Under the pieces are notes generated by a model. The model had not been told where the DNA came from. It did not search any database and saw nothing but the letters and a program-made list of their open reading frames with translations. From Ottelia alismoides (taxonomy: Eukaryota; Streptophyta; Magnoliopsida; Alismatales; Hydrocharitaceae), in assembly GCA_037367405.1 (NCBI GenBank), contig JAZKJV010003366.1:1-64000 (forward strand): a stretch of DNA of 64,000 bases, given 5' to 3'. The translations under genes were made by a program, and so were the position numbers. Shown one piece after another: positions 51,322 through 60,381 of this stretch. Each line of letters begins with the position of its first letter. The stretch's first letter is position 1.

Positions 51322-52593
51322 ATGAAACTACTACTGACCAATGCTACGATTGTTGACCGCCAATCAGCCTTCAATCAAAAAAAGTGTGACCTCCTCATTG
51401 TGAACGGTTCGATTGAAGATATTCAGTTGAGTAGTAAAAAAGCATTTTCCGGTATCAGCAAGACCATTGATTGCTCAGGTGCCTGCGTATCTCCGGGATT
51501 TGCAGATATGCGTGCTTCGTTGCGCGAGCCCGGATTTGAATACAAAGAAAACCTCAGCAGTGCCGCCGAAGCTGCTATTGCAGGCGGATACACCCTCATC
51601 ACTTGTTTACCCAACACAGATCCTGTCCTGCAACATAAGGCAGATATCGAATTTGTTTACCGAAAAGCTGAAGCCTTGCCTGTACATATTTTACCTTATG
51701 CTGCTTTATCACGCAACCGTAAAGGTGAAGACATGAATGAACTGTACGACCTTTTTCGGGCGGGCGCCGTTGCCTTCACAGATGCAAATAAAGCAGTTCA
51801 CGACGCAGGTTTAATGTTGCGCGCATTGCAATACTGTACCATCTTCGGTGGACTGGTAATGAGCCATCCAGATGATGCTTCACTGAGTGCGGGTGGACGG
51901 ATGCATGAAGGAGTGATGAGCACCAGTCTGGGTTTGAAAGGAATTCCTCCAATTGCCGAAGAATTGATGGTGGTACGTGACCTGGAATTGGCTAAATATG
52001 CTAACGCCCCAATTCACTTTGCACATATTTCAACCAAAGGCAGTGTAGACATCATACGCAAAGCTAGAAAACAGGGCCTTGCTGTTACATGTGATGTAGC
52101 CATCGCCAATTTGTGCTACACAGATGAGGCTTTAGCAGATTTTGACAGCAACTTCAAGCTTACACCACCTTTACGAAGCAAAGCTGATCAAAAAGCACTG
52201 TGGGATGGATTAATGGATGGCACCATTGATTGTATTGTAAGCGATCATACACCGGAAGATACGGAACACAAAAATGTGGAGTATGAATATGCTTCTCCGG
52301 GAATGATTTCCCTTCAAACAACCTTTTCATTGGTCATGCAATATGCGCCTAAGGGATTCACCCTGGAACACCTGGTAACGGTGTTGTCAGTAAACCCACG
52401 TCGTATCTTGAATCGCTCACTAACAATTGCCAAAGGAGCCGCTGCCGAACTAACGGTGTTTGATCCGAAGCAAACCTGGACCTATACCGAACGCAACAAT
52501 AAATCACTGTCACGCAATTCCCCTGAATTGGGTAAAACCCTTACCGGTAAGGTGCTGGGCGTAATCAACAAAGACCAATACTTTAAAGCTTAA
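51322..52593 (+). CDS. dihydroorotase-like protein lacking the HxH metal site
   Basis: 423 residues, intact, of the amidohydrolase/dihydroorotase family. The barrel start, normally DxHxHxREPG in active enzymes, reads ADMRASLREPG here, so the two metal histidines are Arg64 and Ser66. Other landmarks remain: GGYTLITCLPNTDP, IHFAHISTKGS and IVSDHTPEDTEHKNVEYEYA. I infer an inactive dihydroorotase, possibly a structural or regulatory partner of aspartate carbamoyltransferase, as known for pseudo-dihydroorotases in some bacteria. It is followed after 4 bases by an acidic protein of unknown function. Confidence 0.82.
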   Translation: MKLLLTNATIVDRQSAFNQKKCDLLIVNGSIEDIQLSSKKAFSGISKTIDCSGACVSPGFADMRASLREPGFEYKENLSSAAEAAIAGGYTLITCLPNTDPVLQHKADIEFVYRKAEALPVHILPYAALSRNRKGEDMNELYDLFRAGAVAFTDANKAVHDAGLMLRALQYCTIFGGLVMSHPDDASLSAGGRMHEGVMSTSLGLKGIPPIAEELMVVRDLELAKYANAPIHFAHISTKGSVDIIRKARKQGLAVTCDVAIANLCYTDEALADFDSNFKLTPPLRSKADQKALWDGLMDGTIDCIVSDHTPEDTEHKNVEYEYASPGMISLQTTFSLVMQYAPKGFTLEHLVTVLSVNPRRILNRSLTIAKGAAAELTVFDPKQTWTYTERNNKSLSRNSPELGKTLTGKVLGVINKDQYFKA

Positions 52594-52597
52594 CAAC

Positions 52598-53239
52598 ATG
52601 AGTGCAGCTATCTCCGCCCTCGAAGCCTTGTTCCAACACCGTGAAGGGTTGGGCAAAGAAGCCTTCGCCGAATTCGAACAACTCTTTCTGGGAAACGAAC
52701 CGTTTCTGGATAAAGTGAAATCGTTTGATCAACTAATCGCTAAATATACCGCCCTTGCCGAACTCGAAGAGTTTGCATTTGATTTGCTGATGGTACATCA
52801 CTTATCGACACATGTGAAAGATGAGAGTTATTTTGACACAAAAGAATGGCTTGATATTGAGGATAAAACCATTGAACGTGGAACAGAATTGCTCAATCTA
52901 CTACTGTATATTACCGAGTCAAAAGATGCTGAAGTAGAACCTACTCTTGAAGACTTCTTGCATGAATTTTTATTGATTGATGAAGATGAATTTCAAGATG
53001 AACACCGTATCTACGAACCACTAATTGAACATCAGGAAGTGGGCGAAGCTACCATGGAAAGTATTCGTGAGATTGCTTCTCAAATTGATGCGAAATCCGA
53101 TATTAAAGAATTATTCGTCCCCATGGTACTGTTTTTCCAGGCTGCAGAAGAAAATAGTATTCCTCAGGAAACCTATACCGGCCTTAACCCAACCGAACGT
53201 TCCCTGTTCGCTTGCATGATGAACTATTATAAAGCGTAA
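52598..53239 (+). CDS. hypothetical acidic cytoplasmic protein
   Basis: 213 residues, intact, strongly acidic and predicted helical, with no signal or membrane segment. Features are an N-terminal helix ISALEALFQHREGLGKEAFA, a central FAFDLLMVHHLSTHVKDESY and acidic stretches (DEDEFQDEHRIYEPLIEHQE). I know no family or motif. It starts 4 bases after the dihydroorotase-like gene and ends at a terminator, so it is the last gene of that transcript. Confidence 0.7.
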   Translation: MSAAISALEALFQHREGLGKEAFAEFEQLFLGNEPFLDKVKSFDQLIAKYTALAELEEFAFDLLMVHHLSTHVKDESYFDTKEWLDIEDKTIERGTELLNLLLYITESKDAEVEPTLEDFLHEFLLIDEDEFQDEHRIYEPLIEHQEVGEATMESIREIASQIDAKSDIKELFVPMVLFFQAAEENSIPQETYTGLNPTERSLFACMMNYYKA

Positions 53240-53258
53240 GAAGCTTTCCAAATAATAC

Positions 53259-53293
53259 AAAAAGCGCAGGGAATTTCCACTGCGCTTTTTTTT
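53259..53293. terminator. bidirectional terminator
   Basis: Stem AAAAAGCGCAG, 10-base loop, stem CTGCGCTTTTT, then further T. It lies between the convergent acidic-protein gene and the cystathionine synthase gene. Confidence 0.85.
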
Positions 53294-53308
53294 AGGATGT
53301 CAGTTCTT

Positions 53309-54670
53309 TTATGCCAACGCGTCAATCACATCTTGCTTGGTGATAATCTGTACATCGCCAATCAAGGTTTTCATGAGCACCGCATTGTTTTCTTTTGTGA
53401 TGAGTTTTGATATCTCATCCAATGGCGTTTCATGGTGTACAAACGGAAACGGAGCTTGCATCACCTTAGCGATCGCTTCATTTTTCAACTCAGGATGTTC
53501 AATCAACTGACTGAACAACTGAGAATCATTCAGTGAACCAACGAAAGCACCGCTGTCGTCCACTACCGGAATCTGCGAAATATCGTATTTACGCATTTTC
53601 CCAACTACATCATGCACCAACTCTTTTGTATTCGCTGTCACCAATTTCAGGTGTTTATGTCCTTCAATCAGATCGATGGCCTTTGGTTTATCGTTCACCA
53701 AGAACCCACGGTCACGCATCCAATCATCGTTAAACATCTTACCAAGGTATCGTGTGCCATGATCATGGAAAATCACAACCACTACGTCCTCTTTCTTAAA
53801 CATGTGACGCATCTGTAAAATACCGGCTAGTGCTGATCCGGCTGAATTACCTACGAAAATTCCTTCTTCACGAGGAATTCTCCTCGTCATAATGGCTGCA
53901 TCACGATCTGTAACCTTTTCAAAATGATCAATGATCTCGAAATCGACGTTCTTAGGCAAAAAGTCCTCACCGATACCTTCGGTGATGTAAGGATATATTT
54001 CATCCTTGTCGAAGATGCCTGTTTCTTTGTATTTTTTGAATACTGAGCCATAGGTATCAATGCCCAGTACTTTGATATTCGGATTTTGTTCCTTCAGGTA
54101 TTTTCCCGTTCCACAGATGGTTCCGCCTGTTCCAACCCCAACTACGAGATGGGTAATCTTACCTTCCGTTTGCTTCCATATCTCAGGTCCCGTTTGCTCA
54201 TAATGAGCGGCACTGTTCGATAAGTTATCGTATTGGTTAGGCTTCCACGAATTGGGAATCTCACGCTCAAGGCGTGATGAAACAGAATAATAGGACCTTG
54301 GATCTTCCGGATCAACATCCGTTGGACAGACAATCACTTCTGCACCAAATGCCTTTAAAGCATCAACCTTTTCCCTGCTTTGTTTATCCGTTGTGGTAAA
54401 GATGCAACGGTAGCCTTTGATTACTGCTGCAATCGCCAGTCCCATTCCGGTATTACCACTTGTGCCTTCAATAATAGTATATCCTGGCTTCAGTCGCCCA
54501 TCACGTTCAGCGTCTTCAATCATCTTCAACGCCATACGGTCTTTGATAGAATTGCCCGGATTCCCGGTTTCAATTTTTGCTAGCACCGTACACGGTAAGT
54601 CTTTGGTGATTTTGTTCAGTTGGACCATTGGGGTGTTGCCAATCGTTTCCAATACGTTTTTATGCCACAT
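53309..54670 (-). CDS. cystathionine beta-synthase (pyridoxal enzyme with CBS pair)
   Basis: 453 residues from the ATG at 54670 (WHKNVLETIGNTPMVQLNKI); upstream in-frame codons lack homology and are leader. The PLP-dependent core has the lysine in NPGNSIKDRMALKMI, the substrate loop EGTSGNTGMGLAIA and the phosphate-binding VGTGGTICGTGKYL. Two CBS domains follow from about residue 335 (VHDVVGKMRKYDISQIPVVD and VMQAPFPFVHHETPLDEISK). It condenses serine or O-acetylserine with homocysteine or sulfide; the CBS pair favours cystathionine synthesis. The frame is intact. Confidence 0.92.
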   Translation of the reverse strand: MWHKNVLETIGNTPMVQLNKITKDLPCTVLAKIETGNPGNSIKDRMALKMIEDAERDGRLKPGYTIIEGTSGNTGMGLAIAAVIKGYRCIFTTTDKQSREKVDALKAFGAEVIVCPTDVDPEDPRSYYSVSSRLEREIPNSWKPNQYDNLSNSAAHYEQTGPEIWKQTEGKITHLVVGVGTGGTICGTGKYLKEQNPNIKVLGIDTYGSVFKKYKETGIFDKDEIYPYITEGIGEDFLPKNVDFEIIDHFEKVTDRDAAIMTRRIPREEGIFVGNSAGSALAGILQMRHMFKKEDVVVVIFHDHGTRYLGKMFNDDWMRDRGFLVNDKPKAIDLIEGHKHLKLVTANTKELVHDVVGKMRKYDISQIPVVDDSGAFVGSLNDSQLFSQLIEHPELKNEAIAKVMQAPFPFVHHETPLDEISKLITKENNAVLMKTLIGDVQIITKQDVIDALA

Positions 54671-54774
54671 GGGCGCAAATGTAACAAAGATTTCCGGCTC
54701 CTGAATGCTCCAAACGATACACATTTTGCCAACAGCATCAGGACGAATTGCCGCTTGTTGTGTATACTTGTAGT

Positions 54775-55605
54775 ATGCGCTTCCAATTGTTTGTACTTCT
54801 TTCTTTGTGGGGCTTAACCGTTCACGGACAGTTGCAAAACCCCTCATTTGAATTCGCGGATACCCTAAATCGGATCCGGGGTTGGGAAACCCTCACGGGA
54901 AACACAACCCGCCTTACAGCCGAGCAATTTGGAATCCTTCCATTTGTTGCTGCAAAAGGAAATGTTTTTATCAAACTGGAAACAGATAGTCAGTCCATTC
55001 CGGTTAAGCGTAATATATTCAGACAGATAACGGCGTTTACAGATACTCCGGGAAGCTTCTATTTTCAGTACCTGTATGTGCCTGTTAGTACAGATGAATT
55101 TGGTTCCGTGAGCCTATTGCTTACAAAATGGAATGGCAGCGCACGCGATACCGTTTTGTTTGCTACCGATTCCATTCAACCGGTGGTTAACGGCAATCAA
55201 TTGCCTATTCAATGGAACTTGTTTAGACTGAACCTGAATGACCAATACCGGTTAACAACACTCCCAGATAGCCTAACACTTACTTTTACCAACGATGCTG
55301 CTTTGGGCAGCAACCGCATCCGATTGTATTTGGATGATATCACTTTCGGCGCTTTCAGCGTTGGTATACCGGTGGTACGTACTCCGACATGGCAACTCTA
55401 TCCGAACCCGGCTTCGCATGAGATAACGATAAGCGGTATTAACCCTACAACTGCCAAACTGCTTAACATCAACGGACAGGTTACAGAACTGCAACCTTCT
55501 TTTTCCGCAGGGGAATACCATTTTGATGTATCCGCCATACCCAATGGCTTATATGTTATTTACCTCGAAGGATATGCTCCTAAACGTTTGCTGATTCAAC
55601 GATGA
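54775..55605 (+). CDS. secreted protein with T9SS sorting domain
   Basis: 276 residues from the ATG at 54775, giving a signal peptide (RFQLFVLLSLWGLTVHGQ). The body is a jelly-roll-like module (LQNPSFEFADTLNRIRGWET; RIRLYLDDITFG) of the carbohydrate-binding type often found in T9SS cargo. The last 75 residues (WQLYPNPASHEITISGINPT and IPNGLYVIYLEGYAPKRLLI) are a type A sorting domain. The frame is intact. Its stop overlaps the next start (ATGA), so the two are coupled. Confidence 0.85.
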   Translation: MRFQLFVLLSLWGLTVHGQLQNPSFEFADTLNRIRGWETLTGNTTRLTAEQFGILPFVAAKGNVFIKLETDSQSIPVKRNIFRQITAFTDTPGSFYFQYLYVPVSTDEFGSVSLLLTKWNGSARDTVLFATDSIQPVVNGNQLPIQWNLFRLNLNDQYRLTTLPDSLTLTFTNDAALGSNRIRLYLDDITFGAFSVGIPVVRTPTWQLYPNPASHEITISGINPTTAKLLNINGQVTELQPSFSAGEYHFDVSAIPNGLYVIYLEGYAPKRLLIQR

Positions 55606-56894
55606 AATACGCATTCATACTCTTACTTTTTCCAGTCATGGCTTGGGCGCAATCACCCGACCTCGTTTACGTAAAACTCAACGAATGGGCCAAAAATGAA
55701 CGCTTTGATAAGCTTCAGATCGTGGTTCCTTTTTACCTTGTGCAAAACGATACCATTGAGACCTTTGATTTTGAAAACCTCCGTGAAACGCAAAAAATTC
55801 GGATCCGTAAACCCGAAGGTCACCGTTCCTATGCGTATGGTTACTTGTTTTTTAGAGGTATCCCCAACACAGTTAATGAAGGCTTCGTGAATATCCTGAT
55901 GGTTGATCTTGCTGAACGAGATCCTCGCCTATACATTGACCGCAACAATAACTACGATTTTACCGACGATAGTGCCTCTATGCATGTACCTATGCCCTTC
56001 AACCGAAAGCAGGATGTGATCATTGAGCTTGCCAGAGCAGATCGTGCCAATGCTAAAATTGCAATCAGGTTGTCGCGCATGGATTTTTCAAATCAATACA
56101 GCTATAAAAATTTGTTAAACGAATATTATCAGATTTATGGTAATGGAAAACAATTTGCTGGTATTGAATATTGCTTTCGTGAGCAACGCTACCAAACACG
56201 TTCAGGGATTGTAAGGTTAGCCGATGATTCATTTCGCATTGCCTTGCAGGATGAAAACAGCAATGGCTTATATGATGAAGCAGATACCGATAAACTCATT
56301 ACAGCCAATTTGGGCGACTCCACTTTTGATAGTAAAGATGAATTGCACGCTTCCATCTTAGGAAAAGACGCATCAGCACGACGGTTCGAAAAAAATGGTA
56401 AGCTCTTCGAGATACTCAATATTGATCCGTCAGGAACCTACCTTACCTTACGCGAAGTCCCTGATTCGTTGATGGGCCGAAAATTGAAACCGGGTGCCAA
56501 AGTTTCCAACTTTACATTTATTGACTGGGAAGGACATAAAGGCAAACTCAAGAAGTTTCGAAAACAACATGTATTTGTATACTTCACCGGACCTCAATCT
56601 AAGAACTTCACAGAAGACACAGCTACACTCAGGCAAATCGCAACAGAGTTCGGATCATGTGTAAAAGTCATTGGATTCATCGATGTAAACAAATCATATG
56701 AGCTAAAGATTTTTGGAAGCTATTCGAACCTTAACTGGACTGCTGCCTATAAAAATAAATATGTTGTGCAGGATCTCGGTATAAGAGGTCTACCGGCAAG
56801 TGTATGGATCGGAAAACGCAGGCGGTTCAAACAATACAACCTGACGCCTCAGGCATTTTTAAAAGAACTCCGACGACTGGACCAGACTCCTTAA
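55602..56894 (+). CDS. secreted protein with C-terminal thioredoxin-like fold lacking CxxC
   Basis: 430 residues, intact. A signal peptide (KYAFILLLFPVMAWAQ) is followed by a roughly 270-residue beta-rich region with Ca-loop-like DRNNNYDFTDD and DENSNGLYDEADTD (dockerin-like Asp/Asn loops). The last 130 residues resemble a TlpA-type thioredoxin fold (KPGAKVSNFTFIDWEGHKGK, then HVFVYFTGPQSKNF). The active-site CxxC is replaced by TGPQSK, while the cis-proline loop (RGLPASVWIG) remains. It is probably a binding rather than redox protein. It overlaps the stop of the upstream gene by 4 bases. Confidence 0.75.
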   Translation: MKYAFILLLFPVMAWAQSPDLVYVKLNEWAKNERFDKLQIVVPFYLVQNDTIETFDFENLRETQKIRIRKPEGHRSYAYGYLFFRGIPNTVNEGFVNILMVDLAERDPRLYIDRNNNYDFTDDSASMHVPMPFNRKQDVIIELARADRANAKIAIRLSRMDFSNQYSYKNLLNEYYQIYGNGKQFAGIEYCFREQRYQTRSGIVRLADDSFRIALQDENSNGLYDEADTDKLITANLGDSTFDSKDELHASILGKDASARRFEKNGKLFEILNIDPSGTYLTLREVPDSLMGRKLKPGAKVSNFTFIDWEGHKGKLKKFRKQHVFVYFTGPQSKNFTEDTATLRQIATEFGSCVKVIGFIDVNKSYELKIFGSYSNLNWTAAYKNKYVVQDLGIRGLPASVWIGKRRRFKQYNLTPQAFLKELRRLDQTP

Positions 56895-57418
56895 CGTTTC
56901 TTTGCAGTTGAGAAATTACGTCCCAAACTCACGCCGAACCAATTGATGACTTCTCCGGAACGCAGCAGTGGTGTATAGGAAAAACGGAAACACACTTTAT
57001 TGGTTTCCACAACACGGAAACCGATTACTCCATGGGGAACAACCTCTCTATTATCAATACTTTGGGCCAGCATAGTAAATCCCATTCCCAATTCAATTTT
57101 TTCTTTATTGGGACCATACAGAGCAGCCGTGTGAAAAGGCATCATCAATGTGCCTCTCTCTAAATCTACGGCATTCAATAAGGTATATGTACCCGGATTG
57201 TATCCAAGGCCAACACTACCCACCCAACCCCAACGTTCGCTCCGGGCAAGTACCTGTTCATAATTAAAACTGTAAAACAATCCTGAACCGCCCAGTTCCA
57301 AATACCAGTTATTGAGGCCTGTCGGCTCACGGTAAGGTTTTTCATCCTGGGCGAATAAAGTTGGTGCCATCCACAAAAGGATTGACAGAAGAAGTGTAAG
57401 TTTGAAGTGAATGCGCAT
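56891..57418 (-). CDS. hypothetical outer-membrane barrel protein
   Basis: 175 residues, intact. A signal peptide (IHFKLTLLLSILLWMAPTLF) is followed by alternating strands (NWYLELGGSGLFYSFNYEQV, WGWVGSVGLGYNPGTYTLLN, KVCFRFSYTPLL) and an end SLGRNFSTAKKR. No named family is clear. The start codon lies inside the palindrome ATGCGCAT that is also the start of the opposite-strand gene. The 3' end overlaps the upstream secreted protein's stop by 4 bases. Confidence 0.7.
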   Translation of the reverse strand: MRIHFKLTLLLSILLWMAPTLFAQDEKPYREPTGLNNWYLELGGSGLFYSFNYEQVLARSERWGWVGSVGLGYNPGTYTLLNAVDLERGTLMMPFHTAALYGPNKEKIELGMGFTMLAQSIDNREVVPHGVIGFRVVETNKVCFRFSYTPLLRSGEVINWFGVSLGRNFSTAKKR

Positions 57419-58241
57419 GCTCGTGCAATATTACCAAATTTTCTGCAACCTCAGTTTGGATGTTGTTGCAGGTGTAATAGCCGGAATGATGCCTCTTTCC
57501 CTGTGCTTCGGACTGGAAATGTCTACCGCATGGTGGCTAGGCCTCCCGGCAGCAACATGGATGGTCTATCTGATGGATCATCTTGCAGATGTGTACCAAA
57601 ATCCAGAACTGCGATCCGCCCGACACCTATTTGTTTGGACTTACCGCAAACAACTGCTGACGCTTGTTGCTTTGTTAAGTGGATTATGCACTTATCTACT
57701 GATAACCGAACCCCAACCGATATTGCTGCTTTCCGCTATTACTGTAGGCTTGTTTTGTGCGGTGTACTTTACCCTCACCTTTATTCGCAATCCTCGTTTT
57801 CGTTTCTTTTATAACAAAGAATTACTCGTATCGTGTATATATGCCACTGCACTTTACTTGCCTGTAGGATTGAGTCAGCAAAATATAGGTTCATGGTTGC
57901 TTTATTACCTGCTATTAGTCGGCATCGCTTACCTTAACTTATTGATGGTTTCAATTTTAGAATTGGAGACTGACAAAGCTCAACACCAATTTTCTTGGGT
58001 GGTTGTAATTGGAGCCCGTCGTGCTACAACTGTATTTTATGGAATTATTGCCGCTACGGGAGGTTTGTCCATGTTCCTGTTGTTTACACAAAATGGATCA
58101 CTTCAAAAATTGGCCGGTAGTTATGGCATAATGGTGTTGATGCATGCAATATTGTTTCGTTTGGCACGAACCAAGTCGTTAGCCTACCGTCCTATGGGTG
58201 AACTCATTTTTTGGATTCCTGCATGGATACGGTTTAGTTAG
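57411..58241 (+). CDS. UbiA prenyltransferase-like membrane protein
   Basis: 276 residues with about eight membrane helices. DHLADVYQN after the second helix resembles the first Asp motif of UbiA-type aromatic prenyltransferases, and a later LELETDKAQ resembles the second. Both are degenerate (no NDxxDxxxD), so catalysis is uncertain. A second in-frame ATG at 57417 would also serve. The frame is intact. Its start shares bases with the opposite-strand barrel gene, so the intergenic space is zero and promoters must lie inside coding sequence. Confidence 0.65.
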   Translation: MRMLVQYYQIFCNLSLDVVAGVIAGMMPLSLCFGLEMSTAWWLGLPAATWMVYLMDHLADVYQNPELRSARHLFVWTYRKQLLTLVALLSGLCTYLLITEPQPILLLSAITVGLFCAVYFTLTFIRNPRFRFFYNKELLVSCIYATALYLPVGLSQQNIGSWLLYYLLLVGIAYLNLLMVSILELETDKAQHQFSWVVVIGARRATTVFYGIIAATGGLSMFLLFTQNGSLQKLAGSYGIMVLMHAILFRLARTKSLAYRPMGELIFWIPAWIRFS

Positions 58242-58264
58242 AACCGGAATAAATCCTGTCCCGA

Positions 58265-59122
58265 TCAATGCAATAACAATAGCCGATACTCCGCATTACG
58301 ACCGGGAATACTACGGATACCCGGAGCCGGATAATGGATATAATCGGCAATGTTTCTCAATGCCCTTAATCCTTCTTTGCGGCAAGGTATGGCACTCAGG
58401 TTCCAATCAATTCCAATGGCAAATTTACGTTCGTATTGATTTTGATTATTCAGGTGCACACCATAACCGACTGCAAGATTCACATAGGGAGACCAAAATC
58501 TGCGAAACTTATTCGGCAGCAAGCTATGTACACCCGAAGAGAGCCAATAAATATGTCCACTGTAATCTTCCGTAAAAGACCAATTCCCTTGCCAATCACT
58601 AAAAGGACGGGTTGGAAAATAACTGAACTTAAATTTAAACGGCTGTAGCGAAGGAAACTGCTCTTGCAGCAATCCGTACCCAATACCCAGTGTATTGGCT
58701 AATAAATCCGTTTGTGAAAAGTTATAGGATGAAAAACCATCCCCAATTTCAATACTCAATGCCCATGTAAAAGGTAAAATACTAGAAGTGGCTAACCTGG
58801 CCTTCTTTGAAAAATGCCCGTACTTCATGACTTCGTTTAACGATTGGAAAAAAAAATACGACATGTAAAAATGTCCAACTTTATCAACTCCCAAACTATA
58901 GTTGTTAAACCCACCGTCATCGTATATGATAAATGGATGATAATTATTCTTCCACCACCAATTATATTCCACATAAAAGCTACCTATTTGCTGAGCTGCA
59001 ATACTTCCAACAATCAACTTTTGCCGTAAGGTCCAGGCTTTGGGGATACTGTCTTGAGCTTGACCTTCTGTATGAAAAATCATGCTGAGTAAACAAAGGA
59101 TGATCCAGCAAACTTTTTTCAT
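58265..59122 (-). CDS. DUF2279-like envelope protein
   Basis: 285 residues, intact. A signal peptide (KKVCWIILCLLSMIFHTEG) is followed by the family pattern KLIVGSIAAQQIGSFYVEYN, VDKVGHFYMSYFFFQS and WALSIEIGDGFSSYNFSQTD, with a conserved His-Asp set around KVGHFYMSY. The C-terminal part is barrel-like (FKFKFSYFPTRPFSDWQGNW, NLAVGYGVHLNNQNQYERKF). The function is unknown. It starts 3 bases after the stop of the DUF1207-like gene and is co-transcribed with it. Confidence 0.72.
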   Translation of the reverse strand: MKKVCWIILCLLSMIFHTEGQAQDSIPKAWTLRQKLIVGSIAAQQIGSFYVEYNWWWKNNYHPFIIYDDGGFNNYSLGVDKVGHFYMSYFFFQSLNEVMKYGHFSKKARLATSSILPFTWALSIEIGDGFSSYNFSQTDLLANTLGIGYGLLQEQFPSLQPFKFKFSYFPTRPFSDWQGNWSFTEDYSGHIYWLSSGVHSLLPNKFRRFWSPYVNLAVGYGVHLNNQNQYERKFAIGIDWNLSAIPCRKEGLRALRNIADYIHYPAPGIRSIPGRNAEYRLLLLH

Positions 59123-59124
59123 GA

Positions 59125-59940
59125 TCAGAAATCTAAAAATGTACCTATAGTTACCATTGAACGCGTTTGGGTATAAAACTGTCCCCTATCTTCCATCCCC
59201 CGTGAATGGTTTAGCGCTACCCGCATTGTTCGCTTTCCGGGTACCTGATACCGGTAGCCCAGTTGGTATTGCTGACTGGTTCGGTAATTCACCTCGCCTC
59301 TGAACTTAACATCAGCGGCAACATAAAGCGCGTTATAATCCAACCACCTCCAGACCGATTGTTCAAAACCGAATTCATAAATCAATGCCGGAGATAAATC
59401 AACCGTTGTTTTGAAATTATCGTTGTAGTAAAGTCCTGCATAGGCCATACCGGTCATTGATTTGCGTACCACAAAAAACTGTGAATAATCCCGAACATAA
59501 TTGATGGGTGTTAGTCCGGCCAATAAAGCATCATCACTCAGGTGTTGGCTTGTATGTCCCGCTCCTGTTCGAATTGCCCACTTAGGGCTAAGTTGAATAT
59601 CAAGGTATAGATCTACAAAAAAATCTACGTTCTCCACCAATCCCCTGTTGGTCCAACGTTTAAGTGTTGAGTAAATGGATGTTGCTGCACTCAATTGAAC
59701 ATTATATCCAAATGGGTTTGCCCTCACAACCGGAAAGATTCCGCCCATACTGAAAATGTAACCATTGTTATCAAACGGCTTCTGAATACTGGTTCGATGG
59801 GCTCTGCTGTCTGCCGTAAACAATGGCACCAGATGTGTCTCGGGAAGAATGGTCCAACGCAATTTTAGCGAATCAACCGGTTCTGCAATACCCACGGTAG
59901 CTAATAACAATGCGCCTAAAAACTGAAGGATGTGCTTCAT
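59125..59940 (-). CDS. DUF1207-like outer-membrane protein
   Basis: About 271 residues from the ATG at 59940, giving a signal peptide (KHILQFLGALLLATVGIAEP). Family features include ETHLVPLFTADSRAHRTSIQ, RTGAGHTSQHLSDDALLAGL and the aromatic strands ALYVAADVKFRGEVNYRTSQ; the last strand ends in phenylalanine (IGTFLDF), as in barrels. Function unknown. The frame is intact. Confidence 0.65.
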   Translation of the reverse strand: MKHILQFLGALLLATVGIAEPVDSLKLRWTILPETHLVPLFTADSRAHRTSIQKPFDNNGYIFSMGGIFPVVRANPFGYNVQLSAATSIYSTLKRWTNRGLVENVDFFVDLYLDIQLSPKWAIRTGAGHTSQHLSDDALLAGLTPINYVRDYSQFFVVRKSMTGMAYAGLYYNDNFKTTVDLSPALIYEFGFEQSVWRWLDYNALYVAADVKFRGEVNYRTSQQYQLGYRYQVPGKRTMRVALNHSRGMEDRGQFYTQTRSMVTIGTFLDF

Positions 59941-60071
59941 GGTCGCAAGAAACACAATCGATGTCTTATCTACAACTATCCCTCCCGAATACCTTGACCC
60001 CAAAAATTACATTAAGGGTATTCTTGCAAACCGGTAGAATTGTTATGTTCCTATTCGCTTAATCCTTTGCA

Positions 60072-60375
60072 TCATCTGATTTTAAACACAAACCCGCATT
60101 CTCCCAAAGCTGCTTTTAGCTTCGGAATACTACTCGGGCCTAACCCATGCAGCTTTAAAAGTTCAACTTCCGTATAACGTGTAAGATTCTTCCAATGAGG
60201 TAATCTGTTCACGTTCTAAAGCACGTCTTGCAGGAGCACCCAAAAGAGCTAAGAATCCTTCTTTAGGCTTACGCATAGCTTCGCAAATCGGACATGTTGG
60301 ACAGTCGCTGCTTTTCAGAAAGACATGTCCCAAGCTGCATGTTTTACGTTTCGACTTTTTGTAAATGCCGCTCAC
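60072..60375 (-). CDS. zinc-ribbon plus RNA polymerase alpha-CTD-like small protein (frame break)
   Basis: About 101 residues from a GTG at 60375. The N-terminal four-cysteine ribbon (KTCSLGHVFLKSSDCPTCPI then CE) should bind zinc. After PKEGFLALLGAPARRALERE comes a helix-hairpin-helix fold like the C-terminal domain of the polymerase alpha subunit. Past a break near 60180 it reads YTEVELLKLHGLGPSSIPKL and KAALGECGFVFKIR with a TGA at 60072-60074. DNA binding is likely; the role is unknown. Confidence 0.7.
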
Positions 60376-60381
60376 AATCGG

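Noticed and set aside
54671..54847. N-terminal extension of cystathionine synthase
   Set aside because: The extra 59 residues show no family similarity and overlap the start of the divergent gene; the ATG at 54670 fits the family.
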